Source: a virus. Taken from it: a stretch of 24,510 nt of DNA. Below the pieces are notes generated by a model. It did not search any database. It was not told where the DNA came from and saw nothing but the letters and a program-made list of their open reading frames with translations. The stretch covers positions 1 to 24,510 of IMG/VR virus record IMGVR_UViG_3300043425_000574. The stretch is one strand, 5' to 3'. The translations under genes were made by a program, and so were the position numbers. Of the stretch, positions 15,282 to 22,192 are shown piece by piece (the stretch's first letter is position 1; each line of letters opens with the position of its first letter).

Positions 15282-16132
15282 TACTCAGGGAAGTCCATAG
15301 GTTCAACACTCGGGCGCGCACTTGTCAAAGGCGTTGCAGGCGCTTCTCCGATTTCAAATACAATCGGTTGGCTTGCTGTGTCCTCAACAATTTCATGATT
15401 AATGTCAATCGTTGGCGCTTCGTCGTTTTCCTCATCGTAACCGCCCACCAAGATAACATCGGTAGAGCTATTGATAGGGGTTTTGCAAGCGCGGTTAATG
15501 ACCGTCTTTTTTGCCATTTCCTGCGTGAAATTCTTGTGAGCTGGTGAATTTCCCTTTGGCACGCCTTGGTTCCATGCTGTGCGGATTTCGTCCATGCTCA
15601 TGATAGTCGCATCGGTTGAGCTATCTTTGTAAATCACAATTGCGTAAGCCGCGATAATCTTATCGTTAGCAATGTTGCCGAGTTTCTGATCGTGCTTGTA
15701 AATTACTTGGCGTCCCGTTTTCACGTCGATGCCGTACTCAAACAAATCATTTTGGTAAACGACAACCGCGTTTACTTCTTTGACCTCAGCTACTCGCTTA
15801 GCTAAAGCGATTGACCCCTGATAGCTACGAATCCAAGTTAGCTCTTTATCGTAAGGAATAAAATACCCTTGCTTTTTAAGCACGCTTAGACCCTCGACAA
15901 CCATTTTTAAAAGCGCCTGTGCGACGCTTGTCTTTGAGCAATACTGCAAAGCATTACTTCCGTCTTTGGTTTTCAACTCATTCAAGACTAGCATTGCGCC
16001 TTTTAGCGCGTTCTCTGGTGAGTAGTCTTTTGGAATTCTTAGCTCGCCTGATTTCTCAAAGGCTTGCACTTTTTGGAGCACCTGTGTAGTGATGTCCTTT
16101 TCTGCCACTGCTGGCTGCGTTGTTGTGTTCAT
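15281..16132 (-). CDS. recT: RecT-family single-strand annealing protein
   Basis: 283 residues. RecT-type proteins anneal complementary single strands during phage recombination and replication. The core matches: LKGAMLVLNELKTKDGS, SVAQALLKMVVEGLSVLKKQGYFIPYD, RSYQGSIALAKRV, then SMDEIRTAWNQ and EMAKKTVINRACK. The QGYFIPYDKELTWIRSYQG stretch is typical of the family. The C-terminal 60 residues are acidic and proline-rich, as often seen. The metallohydrolase gene follows with a 1-nt overlap, a common pairing. Upstream lies a 300-nt gap with a structured RNA, so RecT may be expressed from the promoter near 16430. Confidence 0.9.
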   Translation of the reverse strand: MNTTTQPAVAEKDITTQVLQKVQAFEKSGELRIPKDYSPENALKGAMLVLNELKTKDGSNALQYCSKTSVAQALLKMVVEGLSVLKKQGYFIPYDKELTWIRSYQGSIALAKRVAEVKEVNAVVVYQNDLFEYGIDVKTGRQVIYKHDQKLGNIANDKIIAAYAIVIYKDSSTDATIMSMDEIRTAWNQGVPKGNSPAHKNFTQEMAKKTVINRACKTPINSSTDVILVGGYDEENDEAPTIDINHEIVEDTASQPIVFEIGEAPATPLTSARPSVEPMDFPE

Positions 16133-16154
16133 TGTATATGAATTTAATTGGTTA

Positions 16155-16405
16155 CAAAAGATGCTCGTCTTTCCGAGCTGTCATGTTGACTTCTACCATA
16201 AGCTACTAATCTCGACACGCGAGGGGGAATCGAACCCCATTTACTTACCAAATCTCAACAACCGAGCAGAATCGAACTGCATTAGTAGTCAGGACGGGAA
16301 CTACCCCCGCATGAGCTTCATTTTGCCTTAACCTGTGCTCATCAACAAGGACGAATAGGTGAAGCTCTTAGGTATTAGCGTCTCTTATATTTCCGCCACC
16401 TGACT
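16155..16405 (-). ncRNA. Structured RNA locus with tRNA-like stems and T-arm-like hairpins
   Basis: No gene covers 16133-16438. The minus strand instead folds strongly. Domain 1 (16405-16287) is closed by AGTCAGG/CCTGACT (7 bp). It starts like a tRNA-Leu (acceptor, TGGCGGAA, then CGC), has an 8-bp inner stem (GAGCTTCA at 16367-16360 with TGAAGCTC at 16320-16313) and ends with a hairpin CGGG...CCCG just before the closing strand, as a T-arm would. Domain 2 (16288-16203) is closed by CTACTAAT/ATTAGTAG (8 bp) and holds hairpins including GCAG-TTCGATT-CTGC and GGGG-TTCGATT-CCCC, whose loops match the tRNA T-loop. A GCTCG/CGAGC hairpin with ATCTTTT after it (16178-16155) could end the RNA. I could not assemble a canonical tRNA cloverleaf with an anticodon, so I call it tRNA-like, possibly degenerate. 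Confidence 0.55.
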
Positions 16406-16415
16406 AAAATTTTAA

Positions 16416-16435
16416 CAAATATAAGTATTTATAGT
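16416..16435 (-). promoter_or_regulatory. Candidate promoter and operator-like element for the structured RNA / recT
   Basis: The minus strand reads TATATTTG at 16423-16416, matching the Bacteroidota -7 box TAnnTTTG. No clear TTG -33 box is seen. Overlapping it is ACTATAAATACTTATATT (16435-16418), which matches the early-promoter palindrome at 16 of 18 positions. Predicted transcription would start a few bases before the first tRNA-like stem at 16405. Confidence 0.5.
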
Positions 16436-16438
16436 GGA

Positions 16439-16627
16439 TTATTCTATTTTTCTAACGCACAACTCCACTTTTTCACCATCACTTAGCATATCAATTAAGT
16501 ATTGCAAAACATCCTTTGCCTTACAATAATCTTCAGCGCTTATTTTTTTCATGCTCTCAGTCTCAAAACGCTGCGTAAAGTGCGTGATTCCTCTTTCGTT
16601 GTCTAGGTATTCAGTTTGTATTTTCAT
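16439..16627 (-). CDS. Small hypothetical protein
   Basis: 62 residues: MKIQTEYLDNERGITHFTQRF, then a helical C-terminus (AKDVLQYLIDMLSDGEKVELCVRKIE). No family recognised. It overlaps the gene before it by 4 nt (ATGA), which supports it being real. It ends just ahead of the promoter-like element at 16435. Confidence 0.5.
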   Translation of the reverse strand: MKIQTEYLDNERGITHFTQRFETESMKKISAEDYCKAKDVLQYLIDMLSDGEKVELCVRKIE

Positions 16628-16818
16628 TTTACTAGGTTATAATTGTCTGATGTGTCGAGGTATTTCTCCCAATCCTCACGGGTGTAATTTCGCATCTTTT
16701 CAAATTCATCCTTAGGCAGTCGGTTAGTTCGGTACTTTTCCACTCCTGACGCGTACTTTAAGCGGATAGTGTAACAGCTTCGCCAATGGTCGGATTTGAC
16801 GTGTAGTTCGTATTTCAT
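16624..16818 (-). CDS. Small hypothetical protein
   Basis: 64 residues, rich in charged and aromatic residues (MKYELHVKSDHWRSCYTIRLKYASGVEKYRTNRLP), possibly a small beta sheet followed by a helix (EFEKMRNYTREDWEKYLD). No family recognised. It lies 2 nt after the SbcC-like gene and overlaps the next small gene by 4 nt. Confidence 0.5.
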   Translation of the reverse strand: MKYELHVKSDHWRSCYTIRLKYASGVEKYRTNRLPKDEFEKMRNYTREDWEKYLDTSDNYNLVK

Positions 16819-16820
16819 GG

Positions 16821-18752
16821 CTACACAATTACAGTCAATTCACTAAACGCCTTGTCAACTTGCAAGCTAATTACTTGGCAGTCCGTTTCGATTATCTCAA
16901 CAATGCTTTCGCGTGCGTCAATGAATACAGGCGCAAACATGCCGAAATGGTAGTTAAGCGCATTGATTACGTCAAGACCAGCATTGATTTTCATGGCGGT
17001 GTTTAAATCGTTGTAAGGCGTTCCGTTTACCGTTGCCTCGCACGTTGGCGCCAAACCTCCGTTTATTTGCTCATCAAACATTTTCCACTTTACAATAGCA
17101 AACTTCGCGTTTACTCGGCTTTCAACTAGCTCAATGTGTGCTTTTTCGTATGCGTCAATTTGAAAGGCTACGCGCTCCAGGCTTGCGATTTGCTGGGCAA
17201 GTGCGCGCTTGTTTTCTGATAGCACATTAATGCGGGTGTTAATCTCGGTAATGTGGCCTAGCTTGACCAACGATGCCTCGACCTCTTTGATTTGCTCATC
17301 TAGTTGCTCGCGCTCTTGCTTCAATGCGTTGTTACAAACCGCCTCAGGTGTGTAAGGCTTGTGGTTGTCGATGGCGTTTTTCAATGCAACCATGTCAGGC
17401 GTGTCGCTTGGCTCTTGCTCGACTATAAATGAGGTCTGTACTTCTTTGAGGTAGGTTTCTTTTGCGGTTAGTTGTGCCGCAAGGTCAGCTTGTTTTTTTG
17501 TGCAAGCATCAAGCACTGCGACACACTCAGTCATCTTGACTTTAACATCCTGCGCCTCGGCAACTATTTGTTTTATCGCGTTGGCTTTAGCTAGGTTATA
17601 TTTCTCGAGTTGCTCTTGCTCGTTACTTTCCATAGGACGCTGGCAGCATGGGCAGTTTTCAGCCACAAAAGTAAATTCCTTAGCTTTCTCGGCTTCGTAT
17701 GTTTTTTTCAGCTTAGCGTGCAACTCCGTAAGCACTCGAAAATTCGCCTCGTTTTGATTCTGAGCGCTGCCGTTTTCGCTTAGTGCAAATTCAATCTTTT
17801 GGATTTCTAGGCGCAGCTCCGCTTTGCGTTTTTCATACGCCTGTGCGCGGTCGTTGTGGTCTTTGAGTAAGTCGCGTTTCGCTTTTGTGTACTCATCTTG
17901 CCATTTGTAAAGCTGGTTGTTGCTATCAATAACCTTTTGTTGTTCGGCTTTGTTTTGCTCGGCGATGCTTTCAAGCTGTGTGTTGATTTGCTCTTTAGCT
18001 GCGTTTAGCTCGGCTTTCTTGGCGTTTAGCTCGGTAGCATCCAAATCGGTTACGGTCATGCTTGTAAGCTCCTCAATCTTTGGCGCAATGCCGTCTAGTT
18101 GCTCCTTCAATCTTTTGCGTTCCGATGCAATGCGCGTTTTTTCGTCTGTAAGCGACTTTCTTGCCTCGAGTAAAGCAAGTAGTTCGTTTGCGGATTTAAA
18201 TTCGTCAGGCGCAAAATTTAGCACGTCTTCGGGCGTTGTATCACCTGCAATGGAAGTTAAAATCTCGCGGCGCTCCTGCCATTTCATTTTTTCATTGAAA
18301 TAAAGCGGCGAGCTGATGACCTTTGCAATAGTGTCGGAAATCATGCCTTTGACGTAGGTGTCAAACTCTGCCTTGCTCTTTGGTATTTGGTCAATGAAAT
18401 ACTCGGTTATATGGCCTGTAAGCTCTTCATGCTCGTTACCGCGCTTCTTTTGCCATTTCTCTTTGTAACGGCGCTCAAGTTCGATTACTTGACCGTCTAG
18501 GATAAACACACCACGCACGCTTGCAACTAGGTTGTGAATCACTTTGCCGTTTTCATCTAGGCGCTTGATGCTGAAATCCTGCTGGTCATGCGAGTTCTTG
18601 CCGTAAAGCAACCACGTGTAAGCGTCAAAAATGGTCGATTTACCTACGCCGTTGGTGCCAGCAATGGTTGTTTGTTGTGCAAAATCAATCTCTAAATCAT
18701 TGATTTTCTTAAAGTCGCGGATGTGCAACTTGCTTAAAAATAGATATTTCAT
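16821..18752 (-). CDS. SbcC/RecF-like AAA ATPase (SMC-type)
   Basis: 643 residues from ATG 18752 (MKYLFLSKLHIRDFKK). A longer frame reaches 18818, but that would put the start inside the preceding gene and the intergenic promoter-like element, so the inner start is preferred. The N-terminus FLSKLHIRDFKKINDLEIDF and Walker A GTNGVGKST (32-40) are typical of SbcC/RecF ATPases. Long coiled coils flank CPCCQRP at about 367, a zinc-hook-like CxxC. The C-terminus has FIDARES near 610, the Walker B region with D and E. Such proteins help process DNA ends. Together with RecT and a metallohydrolase nearby this forms a recombination or repair set. A gene for an SbcD partner was not seen. Confidence 0.8.
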   Translation of the reverse strand: MKYLFLSKLHIRDFKKINDLEIDFAQQTTIAGTNGVGKSTIFDAYTWLLYGKNSHDQQDFSIKRLDENGKVIHNLVASVRGVFILDGQVIELERRYKEKWQKKRGNEHEELTGHITEYFIDQIPKSKAEFDTYVKGMISDTIAKVISSPLYFNEKMKWQERREILTSIAGDTTPEDVLNFAPDEFKSANELLALLEARKSLTDEKTRIASERKRLKEQLDGIAPKIEELTSMTVTDLDATELNAKKAELNAAKEQINTQLESIAEQNKAEQQKVIDSNNQLYKWQDEYTKAKRDLLKDHNDRAQAYEKRKAELRLEIQKIEFALSENGSAQNQNEANFRVLTELHAKLKKTYEAEKAKEFTFVAENCPCCQRPMESNEQEQLEKYNLAKANAIKQIVAEAQDVKVKMTECVAVLDACTKKQADLAAQLTAKETYLKEVQTSFIVEQEPSDTPDMVALKNAIDNHKPYTPEAVCNNALKQEREQLDEQIKEVEASLVKLGHITEINTRINVLSENKRALAQQIASLERVAFQIDAYEKAHIELVESRVNAKFAIVKWKMFDEQINGGLAPTCEATVNGTPYNDLNTAMKINAGLDVINALNYHFGMFAPVFIDARESIVEIIETDCQVISLQVDKAFSELTVIV

Positions 18753-18777
18753 TGTTGTTGTATATTGGTTTTGGGTG

Positions 18778-18803
18778 TAAATATAGGTATAATTATTTAT
18801 AGT
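18778..18803 (-). promoter_or_regulatory. Operator-like element with weak -7 box before the SbcC-like gene
   Basis: The minus strand has ACTATAAATAATTATACC (18803-18786), matching the early-promoter palindrome at 15 of 18 positions, directly followed by TATATTTA (18785-18778), one base off the TAnnTTTG -7 box. It sits in the only gap in this stretch (18753-18807), about 25 nt before the SbcC-like start. No good -33 TTG box is evident. Confidence 0.45.
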
Positions 18804-18807
18804 TGGT

Positions 18808-19104
18808 TTATTTTTCAAATATAATTTTCATGCCCATTTCATCTGCAATGTAAAATTCAATTTTAGCGCCTTTGGAGGTTTCCCAATTTTTTAGCATAAA
18901 TATTTCATCGCAAGTAACTAGCGCGGCAATGCACTCGCGCATATAGCTTTCCCAACTTTTATCATGATTATGCGGCAATGCCATTGGGTTTACAACCACT
19001 CGGCCGTTATCCTTTAAAAAGTCTTCAATAATGCTAAACGTGTGTCTTCTTTCTTTTAAATCAAACCCTGTTATCGGGCCTGCAATGTAAATTTTTGTTT
19101 TCAT
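18808..19104 (-). CDS. DUF4406-like / nucleoside deoxyribosyltransferase-like protein
   Basis: 98 residues: KIYIAGPITGF at the start, then VNPMALPHNHDKSWESYMRECIAALVTCDEIFMLKNWETSKGAKIEFYIADEMGMKIIF. This is the DUF4406 pattern (a YIAGPITG start, a conserved MALPHN, an 'ECDEIFML-x-WE-S-GA' block), related to nucleoside 2-deoxyribosyltransferases. It may act on nucleotides or bases, but substrate is unknown. Length is normal for the family. It is followed by a gap that contains an operator-like element. Confidence 0.75.
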   Translation of the reverse strand: MKTKIYIAGPITGFDLKERRHTFSIIEDFLKDNGRVVVNPMALPHNHDKSWESYMRECIAALVTCDEIFMLKNWETSKGAKIEFYIADEMGMKIIFEK

Positions 19105-19130
19105 AGTTGTCTTTTAGTTCCATCATTTAA

Positions 19131-19319
19131 TTATTTTAAATTCCTGTAATTTCCATCTTTGTCTATCATTACAACAGCAACAGGGCCTTGCGCTAGCTTT
19201 TCGTAAGCCTCTTGGCTTTCTGATGGGCCTATATCATCAGCATCAAACTCAAGTGTGATACCTGTTATTATTCCGTCTTTTCCTAGCTCAAACTGAGGTA
19301 GCTTTTTATTTTTCACCAT
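19131..19319 (-). CDS. Small hypothetical protein
   Basis: 62 residues (MVKNKKLPQFELGKDGIITGI, then EFDADDIGPSESQEAYEKLAQGPVAVVMIDKDGNYRNLK). No family recognised. It starts within the end of a 21-residue frame (overlap of 7 nt), consistent with a tight train of small genes. Confidence 0.5.
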   Translation of the reverse strand: MVKNKKLPQFELGKDGIITGITLEFDADDIGPSESQEAYEKLAQGPVAVVMIDKDGNYRNLK

Positions 19320-19378
19320 CTCATCCCATTTTTACAAGCGTGCTTAATCGCTTCGTGCGCTAAATAGTGCTTTTTCAT
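19313..19378 (-). CDS. Very small possible gene (21 residues)
   Basis: MKKHYLAHEAIKHACKNGMRW, a basic helix. Its ATG overlaps the stop of the preceding 49-residue frame (ATGA), and its end overlaps the start of the next gene by 7 nt. The frame links two likely genes, which is the main argument for it. It could equally be spacer sequence. Confidence 0.35.
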   Translation of the reverse strand: MKKHYLAHEAIKHACKNGMRW

Positions 19379-19524
19379 TTTATTTCCTCAACTTTAAATT
19401 TTCCTAGCTGATATTGTCCTGAGTTCAGCAAAACGGATTTTTGCCAATAAGCTAAAGACCTCGATACAAAAAGCCATTCTTGCACGGTCTTTTTTCCTAC
19501 TTGATAGATTAGTTTAAACTTCAT
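19375..19524 (-). CDS. Small hypothetical protein (49 residues)
   Basis: MKFKLIYQVGKKTVQEWLFVSRSLAYWQKSVLLNSGQYQLGKFKVEEIK. Too short to appear in standard cut-offs. It fills a 216-nt gap between larger genes, reads into the next small frame by an ATGA overlap, and has a compact alpha/beta look (strand, helix SLAYWQKSVLL, strand). No family recognised. Confidence 0.55.
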   Translation of the reverse strand: MKFKLIYQVGKKTVQEWLFVSRSLAYWQKSVLLNSGQYQLGKFKVEEIK

Positions 19525-19535
19525 TTTTTCGTGTT

Positions 19536-19832
19536 TTAGATTTCTATATTTTGGTATTTGATTTGATTTTCAAAGTCTTGTATTCTTTGTTTTAGCTCCA
19601 TGTTTTGGCGCGTTAAAATCATGTTTTCGCGGCCCAGCATTCTGGCTTCATGCTCTAGTTCATGAAAGATTACATTTGCCTGAGCTAGTTTTGCCTCTGT
19701 GTCTTTACTACCCTCAATGTATTTCACAGCTGTTGGCCTGTTCTTTTCTATGTCCTCACGGGTCAAGCGCAAGCGGTGCAAAATCGTTTGAATATTTGAG
19801 CGGGCGATAAGTATTTTTAAATTCAAGTCCAT
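19536..19832 (-). CDS. Small coiled-coil hypothetical protein
   Basis: 98 residues, nearly all helical. The second half (EAKLAQANVIFHELEHEARMLGRENMILTRQNMELKQRIQDFENQI) has clear heptad character. No family recognised. It directly follows the helicase gene (1-nt gap), so a helper role in replication is possible but only by position. Confidence 0.5.
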   Translation of the reverse strand: MDLNLKILIARSNIQTILHRLRLTREDIEKNRPTAVKYIEGSKDTEAKLAQANVIFHELEHEARMLGRENMILTRQNMELKQRIQDFENQIKYQNIEI

Positions 19833-19833
19833 G

Positions 19834-20778
19834 TTAAAAAGGCATATTGTTTTCCATTCGACGTAATTTTTCTGATGTTGAAAGCATTTCGCTTTGTATT
19901 GGTATTTGTTGCTGTACTTCCTGTGGCCTAAATGCCTTTAATGGGTCTACTGCCATGACCTCAAAACCTAATCCTTTATTGAAATCAAAGACAACAGGGC
20001 TTTCTAGTTCGGTGTGCTTGCCTCCCGTCTCCATGTCCTTGACTTTTTCAACCATTACCCAAGTATTGTATTTATGTTCAGGGTGTTTAACAAGTCGGTG
20101 TATCACGATCATATCATCACAGCGATTCAAAAAGGCCTTGCCACCCTCAATTCCATCCTTTAAGGGGGCTTTCAAATGTCCTTTCAACTCACCTTCTGCA
20201 TACAGGTTACTGCTTCGGCCACTTTCAGTATTTGGGTGGGTATTTATGTAAATTGTCATGCCTGTTTGATTTGCAAACTGACGTGCTTTATTCATGAAGT
20301 CGTAATTGCCCGAGTATGACATCTCCCTGTGCAAACCTGTGAATGGGTCGATTAGCCCGACATTGGCACCGCTTTCCTTAAACAACTCTAAAATCTGCTC
20401 AGGCTTGTACATATTTGCGTTGTCAATGAACACAAAATACTGTTCCAAATATCCAACGTCGGCCATGATTTGCGAATGGCTCAATTTATGGAAATGCTTA
20501 CCTCTGTACATTTGTACCATGTCGCGCAGGATTTGCCCTTTGTGGTTTTCACCTGACCAAATACAAAACGTAAGACCGTGCTTTAATGCCAGCGTAAGAA
20601 AGTACCAATTAATCCAATAAGACTTACCTACGTTGTCATGGCCTAGAATGATATTGAGTTGCTTTGGCTTGAATTTTAAATACTCATCTAATTGGCATCC
20701 TATGCCAAGACCTTGCTTTATTTTGCCATCTCGGACATCTAGCAAGTATTGCAGGGAATCACCTTGTTTTAGAAGCAT
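19834..20778 (-). CDS. Replicative helicase, DnaB-like RecA-fold ATPase
   Basis: 314 residues. Walker A GHDNVGKS (46-53) and Walker B VGLIDP (D144) belong to the DnaB-type or KaiC-type RecA fold. The following TIYINTHPNTESGR and the ELKGHLKAPLKDGIEGGKAFLNRCDDMIVIHRL stretch resemble DnaB motif H3/H4 and the arginine-finger region. The N-terminal DnaB domain is missing, so this is a short helicase form. It most likely unwinds the phage DNA as part of the replisome. It overlaps the initiator-like gene by 20 nt, the typical initiator-helicase pairing. No primase was seen. Confidence 0.7.
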   Translation of the reverse strand: MLLKQGDSLQYLLDVRDGKIKQGLGIGCQLDEYLKFKPKQLNIILGHDNVGKSYWINWYFLTLALKHGLTFCIWSGENHKGQILRDMVQMYRGKHFHKLSHSQIMADVGYLEQYFVFIDNANMYKPEQILELFKESGANVGLIDPFTGLHREMSYSGNYDFMNKARQFANQTGMTIYINTHPNTESGRSSNLYAEGELKGHLKAPLKDGIEGGKAFLNRCDDMIVIHRLVKHPEHKYNTWVMVEKVKDMETGGKHTELESPVVFDFNKGLGFEVMAVDPLKAFRPQEVQQQIPIQSEMLSTSEKLRRMENNMPF

Positions 20779-21418
20779 TGGCGTAAGCTCTTAAATGTTT
20801 TACAATAGCATCGCTTTCCGTTACGATAGTTCGGTCGGCATACTTGTCCAAAGTTTCAGACCTACTGAAAAATTCAGGGGTGCAATATTGGTAATTATTC
20901 TCTATGTGGTATTTTACGTTTTTGCAATTCTTGATAGCCTCAAAAATATCTTCTTTCCTGTAGCCTTCCTTTAGTCGCGCCTTGTATGATTTTTTAACCT
21001 TATCAGTAATCACTTTGAATTTTCGTCCAAAAGTTTCATTTACAAAATCAAGCAACGCTTGATAGTTAATATTATTATCTATTACACTATCATTATCATT
21101 ATCATTTACAGCTATACTTGCTATCGTTTGTATGCCTTTGCTAGCATTTGCTATTTCTTGCCATCTTTTGCTAGCCCCCGCCTTACCTGCTTCACTTCGT
21201 TTTACCTTGACTTCATTAAACTTCACAAGGTCGCGCTTAAGTTGCTGTTTAATAGGTTCAAAAGCAATCTCAACTAAAGGATTTTCAGTGGTTGGATTTT
21301 GGTCGTTTACGTATCTCAGCAAGTGCTTTAGCAATTGCCCTGCATCCGTATCAGATAGCTTTTCTACCGTGTGAATCGCATCACTGTATAGGATAAATGA
21401 TTTTGTGTCTTTTGCCAT
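20759..21418 (-). CDS. DnaD/DnaT-like replication initiator (DUF6291-like)
   Basis: 219 residues. The N-terminal KSFILYSDAIHTVEKLSDTDAGQLLKHLLRYVND is the DUF6291-type phage domain. The middle (EVKVKRSEAGKAGASKRW) has the phage-replication linker pattern SxAGKxGAxxRW. The C-terminal YKARLKEGYRKEDIFEAIKNCKNVKYHIENNYQYCTPEFFSR is a conserved phage C-terminal domain of the Phg_2220 type, with a helicase-loading role. A low-complexity Asp/Asn stretch (NDNDNDSVIDNN) joins the halves. It precedes the helicase, which it likely loads at the origin. A terminator-like hairpin ends only about 16 nt before the start, so expression may be attenuated. Confidence 0.7.
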   Translation of the reverse strand: MAKDTKSFILYSDAIHTVEKLSDTDAGQLLKHLLRYVNDQNPTTENPLVEIAFEPIKQQLKRDLVKFNEVKVKRSEAGKAGASKRWQEIANASKGIQTIASIAVNDNDNDSVIDNNINYQALLDFVNETFGRKFKVITDKVKKSYKARLKEGYRKEDIFEAIKNCKNVKYHIENNYQYCTPEFFSRSETLDKYADRTIVTESDAIVKHLRAYANASKTR

Positions 21419-21434
21419 TTTACTGCCTTAAAAT

Positions 21435-21486
21435 AAAAAAAGCCCCTTTGGCGTTCGCGAGGCAGCGTTACTAACCAAAAGAGCTT
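21435..21486 (-). terminator. Terminator or attenuator directly before the replication initiator gene
   Basis: AAGCTCTTTTGG (21486-21475) pairs over 12 bp (two G-U pairs) with CCAAAGGGGCTT (21451-21440), followed on the minus strand by a run of seven T residues (21441-21435). The loop is 23 nt. The start codon at 21418 follows after only about 16 nt. Confidence 0.65.
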
Positions 21487-21501
21487 AAATAATGTTTTCC
21501 A

Positions 21502-21529
21502 TGAGCCTGCCTGCTCAGGTACAAATATA
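21502..21529 (-). promoter_or_regulatory. Candidate promoter and leader hairpin before the replication genes
   Basis: The minus strand has TATATTTG at 21529-21522, a perfect -7 box, but no TTG at the usual distance (the nearest is 25 nt upstream). Just downstream, TGAGC (21517-21513) pairs with GCTCA (21506-21502), and a tiny reading frame (MENII, 21502-21485) ends at the base of the terminator stem. Confidence 0.35.
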
Positions 21530-21537
21530 CAAATAAT

Positions 21538-21798
21538 CTAAATCACACTCCTAACAAGCTCACATTTTCTGCCGTCGATTAAAGCGATTAGGTTTTCACG
21601 CTCGGCTGGGTTTGCAAAAATCTGCTTAAACTCAAATTCTAAACCCTTGGTGTCATGAATGATTATCTTTCGGTTGGCCTCTACACCTTCGAGTAACTCC
21701 GAACGTAGCTTAGACAGCGCCCTGTCGAGGCTAGGTGTATTATAGAACTCTAGTGTAATGTAGGCGCGGCGGATTTTTGGGGGTTGTTTGCGGCTCAT
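21538..21798 (-). CDS. Hypothetical protein
   Basis: 86 residues, basic N-terminus (MSRKQPPKIRRAYITLEFYN), then a helix (LDRALSKLRSELLEGVEANR), a strand with HDTKGLEFEFKQIF and a C-terminal helix. The pattern suggests a small alpha/beta fold. No family recognised. It overlaps the next gene by 4 nt and is the last early gene before the leader and terminator at 21.5 kb. Confidence 0.5.
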   Translation of the reverse strand: MSRKQPPKIRRAYITLEFYNTPSLDRALSKLRSELLEGVEANRKIIIHDTKGLEFEFKQIFANPAERENLIALIDGRKCELVRSVI

Positions 21799-21977
21799 AA
21801 TTCATCTTTTGGTGTTGGTCGTAAATCATATGCGATGCAAATCAAACCTAAAAATGTTATATCAGAAATAACAAATGGGGTATTTAATCTCATTACTATT
21901 TCGTCGGTAACTGGTAATTTACATTTGTTATTCTTCAAATATTCTTCTAAATATTTTCTTGCTTTTTCTGGTTTCAT
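21795..21977 (-). CDS. Small hypothetical protein
   Basis: 60 residues. Starts MKPEKARKYLEEYLKNNKCKL and includes VMRLNTPFVISDITFLGLICIA, moderately hydrophobic. No family recognised. It overlaps both neighbours by 4 nt (ATGA), which argues for translation. Confidence 0.5.
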   Translation of the reverse strand: MKPEKARKYLEEYLKNNKCKLPVTDEIVMRLNTPFVISDITFLGLICIAYDLRPTPKDEL

Positions 21978-22192
21978 AGCTTTTCAATTTCTTTTTTAAC
22001 TTGTAAATAATGATTTCTTAAGGATATGCAATCCACGACAAATTTGATTCTATTTAGCGTTTCTAGTTTTTGGTCAATTGCAATAAGCGCGCAATGCTTA
22101 GCCTGTATACTGCATTGTATCTCTTCGGTGTATTCTTGGCAAATAATGTAATACTTTCCAAATAATTTTTTTGCTTCTTTTTCTGCGCTCAT
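21974..22192 (-). CDS. Small helical hypothetical protein
   Basis: 72 residues, largely helical (AEKEAKKLFGKYYIICQEYTEEIQCSIQAKHCALIAIDQKLETLN) with charged ends (YLQVKKEIEKL). No family recognised. It overlaps both neighbours by 4 nt. Confidence 0.5.
   Translation of the reverse strand: MSAEKEAKKLFGKYYIICQEYTEEIQCSIQAKHCALIAIDQKLETLNRIKFVVDCISLRNHYLQVKKEIEKL

Noticed and set aside
16203-16405. Annotation as one or two ordinary tRNA genes
   Set aside because: T-loop-like hairpins and acceptor-like stems are present, but I could not place a normal anticodon arm, and D- and T-arms do not pair with matching acceptor strands at normal lengths (119 and 86 nt domains). Reported as tRNA-like RNA instead.
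18753-18818. Longer N-terminus for the SbcC-like ATPase (start at 18818)
   Set aside because: It would overlap the end of the preceding gene, cover the operator-like element and add a low-complexity Asn/Tyr/Thr leader; the family normally starts just before the LHIRDFK segment.
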